A stretch of DNA of 44,677 nucleotides, from NCBI GenBank assembly GCA_012517315.1, contig JAAYVE010000041.1, positions 1 through 44,677 of the forward strand. Reading direction: 5' to 3'. The notes below the pieces were generated by a model. The model was not told the DNA's origin and searched no databases. It saw nothing but the letters and a program-made list of their open reading frames with translations. The translations under genes and the position numbers were made by a program. Position 1 is the stretch's first letter, and the number at the start of each line of letters is the position of its first letter. This DNA is from Deltaproteobacteria bacterium (lineage in GTDB: Bacteria > Desulfobacterota > Syntrophobacteria > Syntrophobacterales > Syntrophobacteraceae). Shown here piece by piece: positions 35,380-44,677 of this stretch.

Positions 35380-35562
35380 TCAGCCTTCGCTCACCTCAAC
35401 CATGTGCACCACCTTTCTGATCGCGCCCACCACCTGCGGCGTCCCGTAAAGCGTCACGGTCTTGTTGAGACGGGTTAACCCCAGCGCCTGCAAAATTTTG
35501 CGCTGCTTCTCCGGGCGGCCGATGGGGCTGCGAACCAGTTTTACCTGAATAGCCTTTGCCAT
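35380..35562 (-). CDS. rpmD: 50S ribosomal protein L30
   Basis: A 60-residue protein: MAKAIQVKLVRSPIGRPEKQ, then GLTRLNKTV and the end VVHMVEVSEG. The open frame extends further upstream, but the family starts at the ATG at 35562. An unusually long 142-nt gap with two hairpins separates it from rpsE. Confidence 0.96.
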   Translation of the reverse strand: MAKAIQVKLVRSPIGRPEKQRKILQALGLTRLNKTVTLYGTPQVVGAIRKVVHMVEVSEG

Positions 35563-35630
35563 CTCGAATCCTTCACTGAATCGAACGATACACCCCTGTT
35601 TGATTTGAAGAGCCTTCTGTCCATCCCCTT

Positions 35631-35690
35631 CATCGCCGGGGTTCCTCGAGGCGATGTTCTGCGACCATTCCAGCGCCCAGGTGGGCTGGA
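35631..35690 (-). other. Two hairpins in the rpsE-rpmD gap
   Basis: CATCGCC (35631-35637) pairs with GGCGATG (35650-35656). A second stem, 35669-35677 with 35683-35690, has 8 bp with one bulged G. Most gaps in this operon are under 100 nt, and I saw no similar pair of stems in the other short ones. They could tune the expression of downstream genes, or mark a processing site. Confidence 0.35.
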
Positions 35691-35704
35691 GCAAAGGCAT
35701 CCAC

Positions 35705-36211
35705 CTAGGCCACCAGCTCCTGCACATCCCGGCCCCGTATTTTTGCGATACGCTCTGGGCTTCGCAGTTGCCTGAGTCCCGCAATGGTTGCCTTCACGAC
35801 GTTGTGAGGGTTCCTGGAACCGATGCACTTGGTCAGAATGTCATGTATGCCGACCGCTTCCATAATGGCCCTCACGGCTCCTCCCGCGATGACTCCCGTC
35901 CCTGGCGAAGCAGGCTTGAGCGTCACCGAGGACGCACCGAACCGCCCCAGGATTTCATGGGGAATCGTCCCCCCGGAGAGGGGAATTTCCAACATGTTTC
36001 GCTTTGCCGTCTCCAGACCTTTGCGAATGGCCTCGGGAACCTCGTTGGCCTTGCCTAGGCTGTATCCGATCTTCCCGTTTCCGTCACCCACGACGACAAT
36101 GGCACTGAAGGAAAAGCGACGTCCGCCCTTCACAACTTTGGCCACGCGGCTGATGTGGACTACCTTGTCGATGAGCTGCAATTGGCTCGTTTCCATCTGC
36201 ACCCACTCCAT
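35705..36211 (-). CDS. rpsE: 30S ribosomal protein S5
   Basis: A 162-168-residue protein that supports decoding accuracy and mRNA unwinding. [22 protein letters not shown] and the helix [19 protein letters not shown] are diagnostic. The start may be 36211 or the ATG at 36196 (METSQLQL). Confidence 0.97.
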   Translation of the reverse strand: MEWVQMETSQLQLIDKVVHISRVAKVVKGGRRFSFSAIVVVGDGNGKIGYSLGKANEVPEAIRKGLETAKRNMLEIPLSGGTIPHEILGRFGASSVTLKPASPGTGVIAGGAVRAIMEAVGIHDILTKCIGSRNPHNVVKATIAGLRQLRSPERIAKIRGRDVQELVA

Positions 36212-36242
36212 CTACCCTGAATGATCCCGGACGAGGGCCGGG

Positions 36243-36614
36243 CTAGAACTCCAGACCGGCCTCCCTGGCAGCATCGGCCAACGCCCGCACACGGCCATGA
36301 TAGATATAGCCGTTTCGGTCGAATACCACCCGGGAGATCCCCAGTTCCTTGGCCTTCCCGGCGATAAGCTCCCCCACCAGCTTGGCGGACCCCACCTTTC
36401 CCTCCGGCCTTGCCTGATTCTTATATTCCTTGCTCAGGGTAGACGTGGAGACCAGTGTCACCCCTTTCACATCGTCGACGATCTGTGCATAAATATGCTT
36501 GTCGCTGCGGAATACCGTGAGGCGAGGTCTGTCCTCTGTTCCGCGCAGCTTCTTGCGAATCCGCTTCTTTCTCCTGAAGCGGGCAACTTCCCGTGGATTG
36601 GTATGGATCGCCAT
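36243..36614 (-). CDS. rplR: 50S ribosomal protein L18
   Basis: A 123-residue 5S rRNA-binding protein. [20 protein letters not shown] and [26 protein letters not shown] are standard. It follows rplF by 21 nt and precedes rpsE by 31 nt. Confidence 0.98.
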   Translation of the reverse strand: MAIHTNPREVARFRRKKRIRKKLRGTEDRPRLTVFRSDKHIYAQIVDDVKGVTLVSTSTLSKEYKNQARPEGKVGSAKLVGELIAGKAKELGISRVVFDRNGYIYHGRVRALADAAREAGLEF

Positions 36615-36635
36615 TTCCTTCGTCTCCTATCATCC

Positions 36636-37178
36636 CTACTTCTTGGACCCGGCCTTGCCGACCTTGCGCAGAACGCGCTCGTTGGAGTAGCGAACCCCCT
36701 TCCCCTTGTAGGGCTCCACCGCCCTGATGGCACGGATCCTTGCAGCCGTCTGGCCGAGCAACTCCCGATCGATCCCCTCCAGGCGGATGACCGTCTGTCG
36801 TTCCACTGTGGCGGTCACCCCCTCCGGAAGAACGAAATTGACCGGATGAGAGTATCCCAATGCCAGATTAAGGACGTTGCTCTGAACATCGGCACGGTAT
36901 CCGGTCCCCTGGATCTCGAGTCCCAAGACGAAGCCTTGACTGACACCATGGACCATGTTGTAGACCAGCGCCCGCATGAGCCCATGGAGAGAACGCCCTT
37001 GCCTGGAATCATCCTTTCGCTTCACTTGAACGGCGTCCTGTCCCAATTCGATTTCGACCAGGGGCGGCACCCGACGGGAAAGAGTCCCCTTGGGGCCCTT
37101 CACGGTCAACAAAGAGTCATCCAGAGAGATGCTGACACCCTGGGGAATTTGTATGGGAAGTTTTCCAACGCGTGACAT
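36636..37178 (-). CDS. rplF: 50S ribosomal protein L6
   Basis: A 180-residue protein near the factor-binding site. MSRVGKLPIQIPQGVSISL and the C-terminal EPYKGKGVRYSNERVLRKVGKAG are diagnostic. It lies between rpsH and rplR in the canonical order. Confidence 0.98.
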   Translation of the reverse strand: MSRVGKLPIQIPQGVSISLDDSLLTVKGPKGTLSRRVPPLVEIELGQDAVQVKRKDDSRQGRSLHGLMRALVYNMVHGVSQGFVLGLEIQGTGYRADVQSNVLNLALGYSHPVNFVLPEGVTATVERQTVIRLEGIDRELLGQTAARIRAIRAVEPYKGKGVRYSNERVLRKVGKAGSKK

Positions 37179-37229
37179 TTCCTATCCTTTGTGCCTGTCC
37201 GTCCGAAGAAAGGACTGGATTCCAGTCGG

Positions 37230-37628
37230 TTACCAAATGGAGCAGAGCAATTCTCCTCCCACTCCCTCTTTCCGAGCATCCCGATCGGTGAGGATTCCCC
37301 TGGATGTGGAGAGGATGTTCAGGCCCAGGCCGTTCATGACCCGCGGAATCTCCTCGTGACCGACGTAGACCCTGCGGCCGGGGCGGCTGACTCGCTTCAC
37401 GCCCATAAGAGCTCCTTCCCGCATGTCCGTGTATTTCAGCTGAATTCTAAGGATCCCTTGCTTGTTGTCCTTGATGAGCTTGAAATTCTTGATGAACCCT
37501 TCATCCTTAAGGATGCGCGCAAGGCTCACCTTCATGCGGGAAGCAGGAATGTCCACCCTCTCGAACCGGGCTTTCTGCCCGTTTTTGATCCGATTCATGA
37601 AATCGGCCACTGGATCAGAAACTGCCAT
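37230..37628 (-). CDS. rpsH: 30S ribosomal protein S8
   Basis: A 132-residue 16S rRNA-binding protein that in E. coli also represses the spc operon by binding near the rplX-rplE junction. [19 protein letters not shown] and [30 protein letters not shown] are diagnostic. No S8 operator-like structure was obvious by eye. Confidence 0.98.
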   Translation of the reverse strand: MAVSDPVADFMNRIKNGQKARFERVDIPASRMKVSLARILKDEGFIKNFKLIKDNKQGILRIQLKYTDMREGALMGVKRVSRPGRRVYVGHEEIPRVMNGLGLNILSTSRGILTDRDARKEGVGGELLCSIW

Positions 37629-37656
37629 CGAACACCTCTCCTGTCGTTGCCGTCAC

Positions 37657-37842
37657 TCACCAACTGGACTTGATGACGCCGGGAAGTTCCCCGCGCAATG
37701 CCATGGAGCGGAAGCAAATCCGGCAGATGCCGAATTTGCGGATGAACGCTCGGGGCCGCCCGCACAGGGGACATCGATTGTAGGCCCTGGAACTGAATTT
37801 TACGGGGCGCTTCGCTTTTGCAATCAGTGACTTCTTGGCCAA
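37657..37842 (-). CDS. rpsN: 30S ribosomal protein S14, zinc-binding form
   Basis: The 61-residue type Z form. C24, C27, C40 and C43 (CPLC and CRIC) form the zinc site, in contrast to the roughly 100-residue zinc-free S14 of E. coli. It starts 87 nt after the rplE stop and precedes rpsH. Confidence 0.97.
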   Translation of the reverse strand: MAKKSLIAKAKRPVKFSSRAYNRCPLCGRPRAFIRKFGICRICFRSMALRGELPGVIKSSW

Positions 37843-37929
37843 CTGTGCCTCCTTATTCGACCATGCTTTCGCTGAACCGATCCTGCGCTCTGCCGAAAGG
37901 CGGGACCCTCACCGCAACACCCAGGCCGC

Positions 37930-38469
37930 TCAGTGTCTGAAAGGCATCCCCATCAGCGCGAGAAGTGTCCGCGCCTCCTCATCGCTCTTTGCGGTCGTGA
38001 CGATGGTGATGTTCATGCCCTTGATTTTGTCGATTTTGTCGTAGTCGATCTCCGGAAAGATGATGTGCTCCTTGATTCCCAGTGTGTAGTTGCCACGACC
38101 GTCCAAGGCTCTCGGTGAGACTCCACGGAAATCGCGCACTCGCGGCAGAGCCACATTGACGAGTTTGTCAAAGAACTCATACATACGCTCGCCCCTGAGG
38201 GTCACCATGCATCCGATGGGCATCCCCTTACGAAGCTTGAAAGCGGCGATACTTTGGCGAGCCCGGGTGATGACCGCCTTCTGACCGCTGATCTGAGCCA
38301 GTTCCTCCGCAGCGGAATCGAGGATCTTGATATTCTGGATGGCTTCCCCCAGCCCCATGTTCAGAACAATCTTGCTCAGTTTCGGGATCTCCATGGGGCT
38401 CTTATACTTATACTGCTCAACGAGCTTGGGAGCTATCTCCGTTGTGTACATGTCGCGCAATCGTGCCAT
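37930..38469 (-). CDS. rplE: 50S ribosomal protein L5
   Basis: This 179-residue protein binds 5S rRNA and contacts the P-site t[45 protein letters not shown] and [20 protein letters not shown] are diagnostic. I set the start at the ATG at 38469; the open frame reaches 38496 with no conserved sequence. Confidence 0.97.
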   Translation of the reverse strand: MARLRDMYTTEIAPKLVEQYKYKSPMEIPKLSKIVLNMGLGEAIQNIKILDSAAEELAQISGQKAVITRARQSIAAFKLRKGMPIGCMVTLRGERMYEFFDKLVNVALPRVRDFRGVSPRALDGRGNYTLGIKEHIIFPEIDYDKIDKIKGMNITIVTTAKSDEEARTLLALMGMPFRH

Positions 38470-38509
38470 GAATTGCCTCCACTCCCGGCCCGTCATCTGA
38501 GGGGACGTT

Positions 38510-38842
38510 TCATCCGTCGATGACTTCGTTGCATTTCTTGCAGAACCGAACTTTGCGATTGTCTTCGAGGATGCGATAGCCCACTCTGGTCGGGTCCGTG
38601 CACTTGGAACACACCAACATCAAATTGGAAATGTGAATGGGAGCTTCCCGTTCCAGGATTCCCCCCTGACGGTTCTGCTGGCTCGGTTTCATGTGGCGCT
38701 TGATCATGTTGAGCTTCTCCACGATAGCCCGGTCCTTTTTGGGGATGATCCGCATCACCTTGCCGCTCTTCCCCTTGTCTTTGCCAGCCGTAACCATCAC
38801 CGTGTCGTTTTTTCTGATGTGATACTTCTTGCGGGCTTCCAT
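38510..38842 (-). CDS. rplX: 50S ribosomal protein L24 with a C-terminal CxxC pair
   Basis: A 110-residue assembly-initiator protein. The KOW motif is in [19 protein letters not shown]. The C-terminal half carries C78/C81 and C101/C104 (CSKC and CKKC), a zinc-ribbon-like arrangement present in many bacterial L24 proteins but absent in E. coli. It lies between rplN and rplE. Confidence 0.97.
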   Translation of the reverse strand: MEARKKYHIRKNDTVMVTAGKDKGKSGKVMRIIPKKDRAIVEKLNMIKRHMKPSQQNRQGGILEREAPIHISNLMLVCSKCTDPTRVGYRILEDNRKVRFCKKCNEVIDG

Positions 38843-38862
38843 TGAACAGGCTCCTTGATTCC

Positions 38863-39231
38863 CTAAAGCACTTCCGGAGCAAGCGAGATGATCTTCATGA
38901 ACTGCTTGGCGCGCAATTCTCTCGCCACCGGTCCGAAGATGCGCGTTCCGATAGGTTCTTTGGCCGCGTTGATGAGCACTGCGGAGTTCTCGTCGAACTT
39001 GATATAAGAACCGTCGGGGCGTCGCACTTCCTTCTTGGTGCGCACCACTACAGCCTTCAGGATATCGCCTTTCTTGACCTTGGCGTTGGGAATGGCCTCT
39101 TTGACGGACACGACGATGATGTCCCCCACCGAAGCATATCGCCTGCGGGTGCCCCCCAGGACCTTGATACAGTATAGGCGCTTAGCGCCGGAATTGTCCG
39201 CTGCGTTGAGCTGCGTTTCTGCTTGAATCAT
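38863..39231 (-). CDS. rplN: 50S ribosomal protein L14
   Basis: A 122-residue protein at the subunit interface. [27 protein letters not shown] and [24 protein letters not shown] are diagnostic. It follows rpsQ by 53 nt. Confidence 0.98.
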   Translation of the reverse strand: MIQAETQLNAADNSGAKRLYCIKVLGGTRRRYASVGDIIVVSVKEAIPNAKVKKGDILKAVVVRTKKEVRRPDGSYIKFDENSAVLINAAKEPIGTRIFGPVARELRAKQFMKIISLAPEVL

Positions 39232-39284
39232 GTCCTACTCCGTCATCGCAACAGGTGTCCTGGACCCCTGCCGCAAACGTCGCC

Positions 39285-39548
39285 TCAGATAGCTGCCTTT
39301 TCCAGGATCTTCACCACGACCCAACGCTTGTCTTTGCTGAGAGGGCGGCTTTCCTCGATGAGCACTCTATCCCCCACACCACAGGCGTTGTGAGCGTCGT
39401 GAGCCTTGAATTTATTGCGCCGCCGGACGAACTTCCGATACTTGGGGTGATGCACAAGACGCTCCACCACCACGACCACGGTCTTTTCCATCTTGTTGCT
39501 CGCCACCGTACCAACTCGGGTCTTGCGGTTCGCTTTCTTCTCTTCCAT
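39285..39548 (-). CDS. rpsQ: 30S ribosomal protein S17
   Basis: An 87-residue OB-fold primary 16S binder. [25 protein letters not shown] and [20 protein letters not shown] are standard. It starts 6 nt after rpmC. Confidence 0.98.
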   Translation of the reverse strand: MEEKKANRKTRVGTVASNKMEKTVVVVVERLVHHPKYRKFVRRRNKFKAHDAHNACGVGDRVLIEESRPLSKDKRWVVVKILEKAAI

Positions 39549-39554
39549 GCCTGC

Positions 39555-39761
39555 TTATCCTTTCACGGCACTTTTCCTGGCCGTCTCGCCAAGAATGGTG
39601 AGGATCCGAGCGATATCCTTGCGGTTCTTCCCCATTTGCGCCGTGTTCTCCAGCTGGCCGGTCACATGCTGGAACCTCAAGTTAAACAATCCCTCGCGAA
39701 GCTCCTTGAGCTTCTCCAGGAGTTCCTCTCTGGACATGTCCCGAAGCACACTCACTTTCAT
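39555..39761 (-). CDS. rpmC: 50S ribosomal protein L29
   Basis: A 68-residue two-helix protein at the tunnel exit. [21 protein letters not shown] and [18 protein letters not shown] are diagnostic. Its ATG overlaps the rplP stop (ATGA), indicating coupled translation. Confidence 0.97.
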   Translation of the reverse strand: MKVSVLRDMSREELLEKLKELREGLFNLRFQHVTGQLENTAQMGKNRKDIARILTILGETARKSAVKG

Positions 39762-40174
39762 AGGATATCCTGCCTTGCTACGAACCGCGTCGGAATGGGG
39801 AGTTTGTTGGAAGCGAGTTCCAGAGCCTCTCTGGCGGTAGACTCGGCAACTCCCTTGATTTCATAGAGAATCCGCCCCGGCTTGATGACGGCAACCCATC
39901 CTTCGGGAGAACCTTTGCCCTTGCCCATGCGGGTTTCTGCAGGCTTCTTGGTAACGGGCTTATCGGGGAAAAAGCGAATCCACACCTTTCCTCCACGTTT
40001 GACGTGCCGGGTGATGGCCACACGGGCGGCTTCGATCTGCCTGGACGTGATGTACCCGCATTCCATGGCCTTCAACCCGAAATCCCCAAAACTGAGGGTG
40101 CTTCCCCTGAAGGCGGTGCCCCTCATGCGGCCTTTCTGCTGCTTTCTGAATTTCACACGCTTTGGCGCCAGCAT
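39758..40174 (-). CDS. rplP: 50S ribosomal protein L16
   Basis: A 138-residue protein near the A site and peptidyl-transferase centre. [17 protein letters not shown] and [34 protein letters not shown] are diagnostic. A 136-nt gap with two hairpins separates it from rpsC. Confidence 0.98.
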   Translation of the reverse strand: MLAPKRVKFRKQQKGRMRGTAFRGSTLSFGDFGLKAMECGYITSRQIEAARVAITRHVKRGGKVWIRFFPDKPVTKKPAETRMGKGKGSPEGWVAVIKPGRILYEIKGVAESTAREALELASNKLPIPTRFVARQDIL

Positions 40175-40270
40175 GGAAAACGCTCCTGGTTAACTTTGCC
40201 CTGCTCGATTGCAACCTTCCACCCAAGGCTCACCCGCACCCCATCTCCACCCCGACTCACCGCAAAAGGT

Positions 40271-40309
40271 CCCGAGATCTTCGGGCGGAGCACGGCGTGG
40301 GCGGCTCCG
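40271..40309 (-). other. Two adjacent hairpins after the rpsC stop
   Basis: CGGAGC (40286-40291) pairs with GCTCCG (40304-40309) around 12 nt. Immediately next to it CCCGA (40271-40275) pairs with TCGGG (40281-40285) around 5 nt. They begin 1 nt after the rpsC stop in a 136-nt gap before rplP. No T run follows, so processing, 3'-end protection or attenuation is more likely than simple termination. Confidence 0.4.
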
Positions 40310-40310
40310 G

Positions 40311-40937
40311 TCAGGGAAGCACTTCTCCCTTGAAAATCCAGACCTTCACTCCGATAACTCCGTAGGTCGTCTTCGCCAAGGCCGTTCCGTAATCAATGTC
40401 CGCTCGAATGGTGTGCAGAGGCACCCTGCCCTCCCGGTACCATTCCCGTCTCGCCATCTCCGCGCCGCCCAAGCGACCGGCTGACGCCACCCGCACTCCC
40501 TTGGCGCCAAACTTCAAAGCTGACGTCACGGCACGCTTCATAGCCCTCCTGAAGGCCACCCGCCTGACGAGCTGCAGGGCGATGTTTTCTCCCACCAGTG
40601 TAGAATCCAGTTCAGGTCGGCGCACTTCCTGGATGTCGATGAGAATCTCCCGTTTGAACTTGACTTCCAGGTCTCGTCGGAGGGCCTCGATCTCGGCACC
40701 CTTCTTCCCGATGACGATCCCAGGGCGCGCAGTGTAGATTCGAATCTTGGCCTTATTGGCCGCCCTCTCAATCTCCACCCTGGAAATCCCCGCGTGAAAA
40801 AGCCGCCCTTTGATGTAATCGCGGATCAAGCGGTCCTCGTGAACCAGCTTCGCGTAGTCCTTGGTGGCGAACCATCTGGAATCCCAAGTCTTGAGGACGC
40901 CCAAACGGAATCCTGTCGGATGCACCTTCTGTCCCAA
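40311..40937 (-). CDS. rpsC: 30S ribosomal protein S3
   Basis: A 208-residue protein at the mRNA entry site. The KH domain is near [45 protein letters not shown] and [26 protein letters not shown] are diagnostic. It follows rplV by 23 nt. Confidence 0.98.
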   Translation of the reverse strand: MGQKVHPTGFRLGVLKTWDSRWFATKDYAKLVHEDRLIRDYIKGRLFHAGISRVEIERAANKAKIRIYTARPGIVIGKKGAEIEALRRDLEVKFKREILIDIQEVRRPELDSTLVGENIALQLVRRVAFRRAMKRAVTSALKFGAKGVRVASAGRLGGAEMARREWYREGRVPLHTIRADIDYGTALAKTTYGVIGVKVWIFKGEVLP

Positions 40938-40960
40938 ACTTCACCTCCACCCGTATCGTT

Positions 40961-41293
40961 TCAGATTTCGTCCAACACCACCGTGACGTGGCTCATCCTC
41001 TTGATGATCCGCGTTGCCCGGCCCATGGCCCGCGGTCTCCAACGCTTGAGACGGGGGGCCTCATCCACAAGAATCGTCTTGACAAAAAGCGTCTCCACAT
41101 CGATGGTTCGCTTTCCTTCAGCGTTCGCCACGGCCGACCGGAGGGTCTTGTTGATGAGTCGACTGCCTTTCTTGGGCGTGAACTTGAGAATGGTCAACGC
41201 CTCATCCACCCTCTTCCCCCTGACCATGTCCGCCACGAGACGGGCCTTGTGCGGAGAAACACGCAGGTATTTGCCGACGGCTCTCACTTCCAT
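40961..41293 (-). CDS. rplV: 50S ribosomal protein L22
   Basis: A 110-residue protein whose hairpin lines the peptide tunnel. LRVSPHKARLVADMVRGK and LFVKTILVDEAPRLKRWRPRAMGRA are standard. It overlaps the rpsS stop by 1 nt. Confidence 0.98.
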   Translation of the reverse strand: MEVRAVGKYLRVSPHKARLVADMVRGKRVDEALTILKFTPKKGSRLINKTLRSAVANAEGKRTIDVETLFVKTILVDEAPRLKRWRPRAMGRATRIIKRMSHVTVVLDEI

Positions 41294-41580
41294 TATTTCT
41301 TCCCTTTCACCTTGGACTTCTTGTCACCCGCATGACCGTAGAACGTTCTGGTCGGAGAAAACTCGCCCAGCTTGTGGCCCACCATGTTTTCAGAAACGAA
41401 AACCGGGATGAATTTCTTCCCGTTGTGGACCGCCAGAGTGAGGCCGACGAAATCGGGCAGAATGGTGGATCGTCTCGACCAGGTCTTGATGACCTTCCGA
41501 TCCCCGGTGTCCTTGGCTTTCAAAACCTTCTGCATCAGATGACCATCGACAAATGGTCCCTTCTTGAGAGAGCGAGGCAC
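41293..41580 (-). CDS. rpsS: 30S ribosomal protein S19
   Basis: A 95-residue protein of the 30S head. [19 protein letters not shown] and [28 protein letters not shown] are diagnostic. A 75-nt gap separates it from rplB. Confidence 0.98.
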   Translation of the reverse strand: MPRSLKKGPFVDGHLMQKVLKAKDTGDRKVIKTWSRRSTILPDFVGLTLAVHNGKKFIPVFVSENMVGHKLGEFSPTRTFYGHAGDKKSKVKGKK

Positions 41581-41655
41581 CTTTTCCTCCTATGAAGCAC
41601 TGGGTCCCCGAGCTGCCTGATGGCATTCCGGAGGTCAAACCATGTACGCCGTGCT

Positions 41656-42477
41656 TTACTTGCGGCGACGAATGATGAGCTTATCACTGCCCTTGCTCTT
41701 GCGGGTCCTGTACCCCTTGGTGGGAACTCCCCACGGGGTGCAGGGGTGACGCCCGCCGGAGCTTCTTCCTTCTCCACCGCCCATGGGATGATCCACGGGA
41801 TTCATGGCCACCCCTCGCACATGAGGCCGCCGTCCCTGCCATCTTTTCCGTCCCGCCTTGCCAAGGGACCGGTTTTCGTGCTCGATGTTTCCCACCTGGC
41901 CGATGGTGGCCTTGCAGACAATGGGAACCATGCGCATCTCGCTGGAGGGCAAACGAAGAATCGCGTGTTTTCCTTCCTTGGCGATCAACTGGGTGCTGGA
42001 GCCGGCCGATCTCGCAAGCTGCCCACCCTTACCAGGTTTGAGCTCGACGTTGTGCACAACCGTTCCCAGGGGAATGCTCGCCAGCTGAAGACAGTTGCCG
42101 GGCTTGATGTCGGCATCGTTGCTCGCAATCACCTGATCCCCTATGGACAGCCCAACGGGAGCAAGAATGTAGCGCTTCTCGCCGTCCACATAATGGAGGA
42201 GAGCGATGTTGGCCGAGCGGTTGGGATCGTACTCGATGCTCGCCACCTTCGCCGGGATATTTTCCTTGTTGCGCTTGAAGTCGATGAGTCGGTAAAGGCG
42301 TCTGTGCCCGCCGCCCCGATGCCATGCCGTGATCCGCCCGGAAGCGTTTCGACCGCCCGAGCGTTTCAGAGGCACGCAAAGGGATTTTTCCGGCTCACCG
42401 CGAGTGATTTCATCGAAGGTGCTGTAGGTCTGAAACCGGCGTCCGGGTGAAGTCGGGTTGACTTTCTTTATGCCCAT
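41656..42477 (-). CDS. rplB: 50S ribosomal protein L2
   Basis: This 273-residue protein is needed for subunit joining and peptidyl transfer. [39 protein letters not shown] and [23 protein letters not shown] (with the conserved His) are diagnostic. It follows rplW by 17 nt. Confidence 0.98.
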   Translation of the reverse strand: MGIKKVNPTSPGRRFQTYSTFDEITRGEPEKSLCVPLKRSGGRNASGRITAWHRGGGHRRLYRLIDFKRNKENIPAKVASIEYDPNRSANIALLHYVDGEKRYILAPVGLSIGDQVIASNDADIKPGNCLQLASIPLGTVVHNVELKPGKGGQLARSAGSSTQLIAKEGKHAILRLPSSEMRMVPIVCKATIGQVGNIEHENRSLGKAGRKRWQGRRPHVRGVAMNPVDHPMGGGEGRSSGGRHPCTPWGVPTKGYRTRKSKGSDKLIIRRRK

Positions 42478-42494
42478 GGGATCCTTCTCCTCAC

Positions 42495-42788
42495 TTATAC
42501 GCCCTCAAAAAACTCAACCCGCTGCCCGGGCTTGATGGTGACCACGGCCCGCTTCCAATCGGATCGCTGGGTGAAGTGCTTGCCCACCCGCTTCTTTTTC
42601 CCCTTCATGTTGCTCGTCGTCACGTCGAGCACATTCACTTTAAAGATGAGCTCGACGGCATGCTTGATCTCGATCTTGTTGGCCCGTCGATCCACTTCGA
42701 AGAACAGCTTATTGTAGGCTTCCTTCTCCGTCGTGCTCTTCTCCGTCACGAGGGGCCTTTTGAGAATCTGGTAGGATTTCTTGTTCAT
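42495..42788 (-). CDS. rplW: 50S ribosomal protein L23
   Basis: A 97-residue protein at the tunnel exit that docks trigger factor and [19 protein letters not shown] and [22 protein letters not shown] are diagnostic. Its ATG overlaps the rplD stop by 4 nt, indicating coupling. Confidence 0.97.
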   Translation of the reverse strand: MNKKSYQILKRPLVTEKSTTEKEAYNKLFFEVDRRANKIEIKHAVELIFKVNVLDVTTSNMKGKKKRVGKHFTQRSDWKRAVVTIKPGQRVEFFEGV

Positions 42789-43408
42789 GATCCCAAAGCC
42801 TCCTCCAGCCTCGCCACGGACTCGCGGGTCAGCAGCAGGTTCCGGTATTTGAGAAGATCGTAAACGTTCAACCCTTCCGATCGCAGCACTTTGACGTGAG
42901 GAATGTTCCGGGCTGACTTCTCCACCGTCTCGTCCGGGTGCGGCAGGACCAAAAGGGCATTGCCCGCATCAAACCTCTGGAGCAGGGATGCCAAATCCTT
43001 CGTCTTGATCTTCTCCATCTGCAGATCTTCCAGAACCGTCAGGTTCCGCTCCAGGAATTTCTGCGTGAGGGCCATCTTCAAGGCAAGCTTTCGCACCTTC
43101 TTGGGGACCCGCATCTCATAAGAACGGGGCTGGGGCCCATGAATCGTTCCACCTCCCCGCCACAGGGGCGACCGGCTCGTGCCGGCCCTTGCTCTGCCCG
43201 TTCCCTTTTGGCGCCACGGTTTCTTGCCACCTCCGGATATTTCGCTTCGCCCCTTGGTCTTTGCAGTACCGGCCCTGCGCTTCGCAAGTTGGTAGAGCAC
43301 CACCTCGTGCATCACGTGAGGTTTCACGGGAATGGCGAATATCCCCTCCCTCAGTTCCAGCTGGCCCACTACGTCGCGATTGGTGTTGTATACATCCACT
43401 GTTGGCAT
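42785..43408 (-). CDS. rplD: 50S ribosomal protein L4
   Basis: A 207-residue tunnel protein that represses the S10 operon in E. coli. [35 protein letters not shown] is the tunnel loop. I chose the ATG at 43408 because GAGG lies 6 nt upstream; an ATG at 43414 and the frame start at 43438 are alternatives. It follows rplC by 39 nt. Confidence 0.96.
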   Translation of the reverse strand: MPTVDVYNTNRDVVGQLELREGIFAIPVKPHVMHEVVLYQLAKRRAGTAKTKGRSEISGGGKKPWRQKGTGRARAGTSRSPLWRGGGTIHGPQPRSYEMRVPKKVRKLALKMALTQKFLERNLTVLEDLQMEKIKTKDLASLLQRFDAGNALLVLPHPDETVEKSARNIPHVKVLRSEGLNVYDLLKYRNLLLTRESVARLEEALGS

Positions 43409-43447
43409 GGTCATCCTCAAATGTGCCCAGACTCGCACAGGGCAGGA

Positions 43448-44080
43448 TCATGCAACCCGGTTGCTTTTCCTGATAAAGATGATCCCGTTCTTGGCACCCG
43501 GTACGGCACCCCTCACGAGAAGCAAGTTCTGCTCAGGGCGAACGTCCACGACCTTCAGACCCATCACGGTCACCCGCTTGTTCCCCTTCTGACCCGGCAT
43601 CTTCTTTCCCTTGATGACACGGCCGGGGAAAGTCGCATTGCCCGTTGAGCCCGGTTCCCGGATATTCTTCGATCCGTGGGCCGCGGGGCCCCTCTGGAAG
43701 CCCCATCGCTTGATCGTACCGGCAAACCCCTTGCCCTTGCTCGTTCCGATCACGTCTACCCGTTCACCCACTTCGAACACGTCCACAGAAAGGTCTTGGC
43801 CGATTTCGAAGTCTGACACATCCTTGACCCGGACCTCCTTCAGGACCTGGAAGTAGCCTTTGCCAACCTTGTCCAGGTGACCTTTCATGGGGCGGTTCAC
43901 GTTCTTGGCCTTTCTCGAACCGAAGCCGATCTGCAAGGCCCTGTAGCCATCCCGTTCCACCGTTTTGACCTGAGTGACAACGCAGGGCCCGGCCTCAACC
44001 ACCGTCACCGGCACCACCGACCCGTCCTCGGCAAACAGCTGTGTCATTTCCAACTTGCGTCCAATGAGTGCTTTGACCAT
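43448..44080 (-). CDS. rplC: 50S ribosomal protein L3
   Basis: A 210-residue protein reaching the peptidyl-transferase centre. LIGRKLEMTQLFAEDGSVVPVTVVEAGPC and the central GFAGTIKRWGFQRGPAAHGSKNIREPGS are diagnostic. It follows rpsJ by 40 nt. Confidence 0.98.
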   Translation of the reverse strand: MVKALIGRKLEMTQLFAEDGSVVPVTVVEAGPCVVTQVKTVERDGYRALQIGFGSRKAKNVNRPMKGHLDKVGKGYFQVLKEVRVKDVSDFEIGQDLSVDVFEVGERVDVIGTSKGKGFAGTIKRWGFQRGPAAHGSKNIREPGSTGNATFPGRVIKGKKMPGQKGNKRVTVMGLKVVDVRPEQNLLLVRGAVPGAKNGIIFIRKSNRVA

Positions 44081-44120
44081 ACCGTCCGCTCGCTTTCACC
44101 CTGACAGTCCACTTATTGCC

Positions 44121-44432
44121 TTACAGCTTGATTTCCACATCGACACCCGCAGAGAGATCCAGTTTCATCAAAGAATCCACGGTCTGCTGAGTCGGTTCCA
44201 GGATGTCGATCAGCCGCTTATGGACGCGAATCTCAAATTGCTCACGGGACTTCTTGTCGACGTGGGGGGACCTGAGAACGGTATATCGCTGAATCTTTGT
44301 GGGAAGGGGGATGGGGCCGGCCACCCTGGCGCCGGTCTTCTTCGCGGTCATGACAATTTCCCCCGTCGACTGGTCAAGCAATTTGTGATCGTAGGCTTTC
44401 AATCGGATGCGAATTCGTTGATTCGTCATCAT
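44121..44432 (-). CDS. rpsJ: 30S ribosomal protein S10
   Basis: A 103-residue protein (NusE) that also joins the transcription antitermination complex. [20 protein letters not shown] and [25 protein letters not shown] are diagnostic. Two adjacent ATGs (44432, 44429) are possible starts. It follows tuf by 70 nt. Confidence 0.98.
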   Translation of the reverse strand: MMTNQRIRIRLKAYDHKLLDQSTGEIVMTAKKTGARVAGPIPLPTKIQRYTVLRSPHVDKKSREQFEIRVHKRLIDILEPTQQTVDSLMKLDLSAGVDVEIKL

Positions 44433-44502
44433 AGGTCTGGTTCCTGTCTGCCGGCAGCAAAGCCGGGAAAGACCCGGGTTGCACCGTCACTCCTCGGGTT
44501 CG

Positions 44503-44677
44503 TTACTGGATGATATCGGTGATGACGCCTGCCCCCACCGTGCGGCCGCCTTCCCGTATGGCAAACCGAAGCTCCTTCTCCATCGCCACCGGCGTGATCA
44601 ATTGCACCTGACAACTGATGTTGTCCCCAGGCATCACCATCTCCACCCCCTCCGGCAACGTCATCACTCCCGTCACG
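44503..44677 (-). CDS. tuf: Elongation factor Tu, 3' end only (cut by the window edge)
   Basis: I translated the minus strand from the right edge. It gives the last 58 residues of domain 3: [40 protein letters not shown] and the end VITDIIQ. EF-Tu delivers aminoacyl-tRNA to the ribosome. Its place directly before rpsJ is the classical str-S10 junction. The stop is TAA at 44503-44505. The 5' part lies beyond the window. Confidence 0.97.
   Translation of the reverse strand, partial: VTGVMTLPEGVEMVMPGDNISCQVQLITPVAMEKELRFAIREGGRTVGAGVITDIIQ

Overview
The window looks like chromosomal core sequence from an anaerobic, GC-rich Gram-negative bacterium of the Desulfobacterota (former Deltaproteobacteria), probably near the Syntrophobacterales. 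This is an inference from several features together: a B12-binding radical SAM protein fused to DUF2344 beside RNase G; an F0-only ATP synthase operon followed by the NADH sensor Rex; a hemA / HemX-like / precorrin-2 dehydrogenase cluster; a LolA-type carrier, which implies an outer membrane; and zinc-binding versions of several ribosomal proteins and of adenylate kinase. No 16S gene or species marker is present, so the placement is not firm.

Layout. Positions 1-500 hold a small two-helix membrane protein (minus strand) with a strong hairpin after it. From 798 to 9118 the plus strand carries the radical SAM protein, rng, hemL, the F0 genes (atpZ-like, atpI, atpB, atpE) and rex. A 22-bp perfect palindrome just upstream of rex is a likely Rex operator. 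From 9108 to 19363 the minus strand reads plsC, rnj (RNase J), ftsK, lolA, nadA, pdxA and a UvrA paralog whose insertion domain is much shortened; its 3' end overlaps rex by 11 bp. ssb stands alone on the plus strand (19744-20217). The minus strand from 20333 to 27653 carries tatA, a Cys-rich protein of unknown function, hemA, a HemX/CcsA-like membrane protein, precorrin-2 dehydrogenase, a polyprenyl diphosphate synthase, rimO and an unrecognised polytopic membrane protein. A 76-residue Cys-rich ORF lies on the plus strand at 28086.

From 28519 to the right edge the minus strand holds a complete S10-spc-alpha ribosomal superoperon in canonical order (rpsJ to rplQ), with secY, adk, map, infA and rpmJ inside it. 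It is preceded by the 3' end of tuf, which is cut by the window edge, and followed by a strong hairpin at 28446-28487.

How the genes fit together. hemL and hemA are the two C5-pathway enzymes making 5-aminolevulinate. With precorrin-2 dehydrogenase and the HemX/CcsA-like protein they point to siroheme, heme and c-type cytochrome production, as expected of a sulfate reducer or syntroph. Rex next to the ATP synthase membrane sector suggests redox control of energy genes. RNase G and RNase J occur together, so RNA decay probably mixes E-type and J-type enzymes.

I found no mobile element, CRISPR array, phage, toxin-antitoxin or defence module, tRNA or rRNA. I do not see a clear undescribed multi-gene system. 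The most worthwhile leads are the UvrA paralog, the Rex operator and possible F0 link, the CxxCH motif in a cytoplasmic siroheme enzyme, and the three unrecognised proteins.
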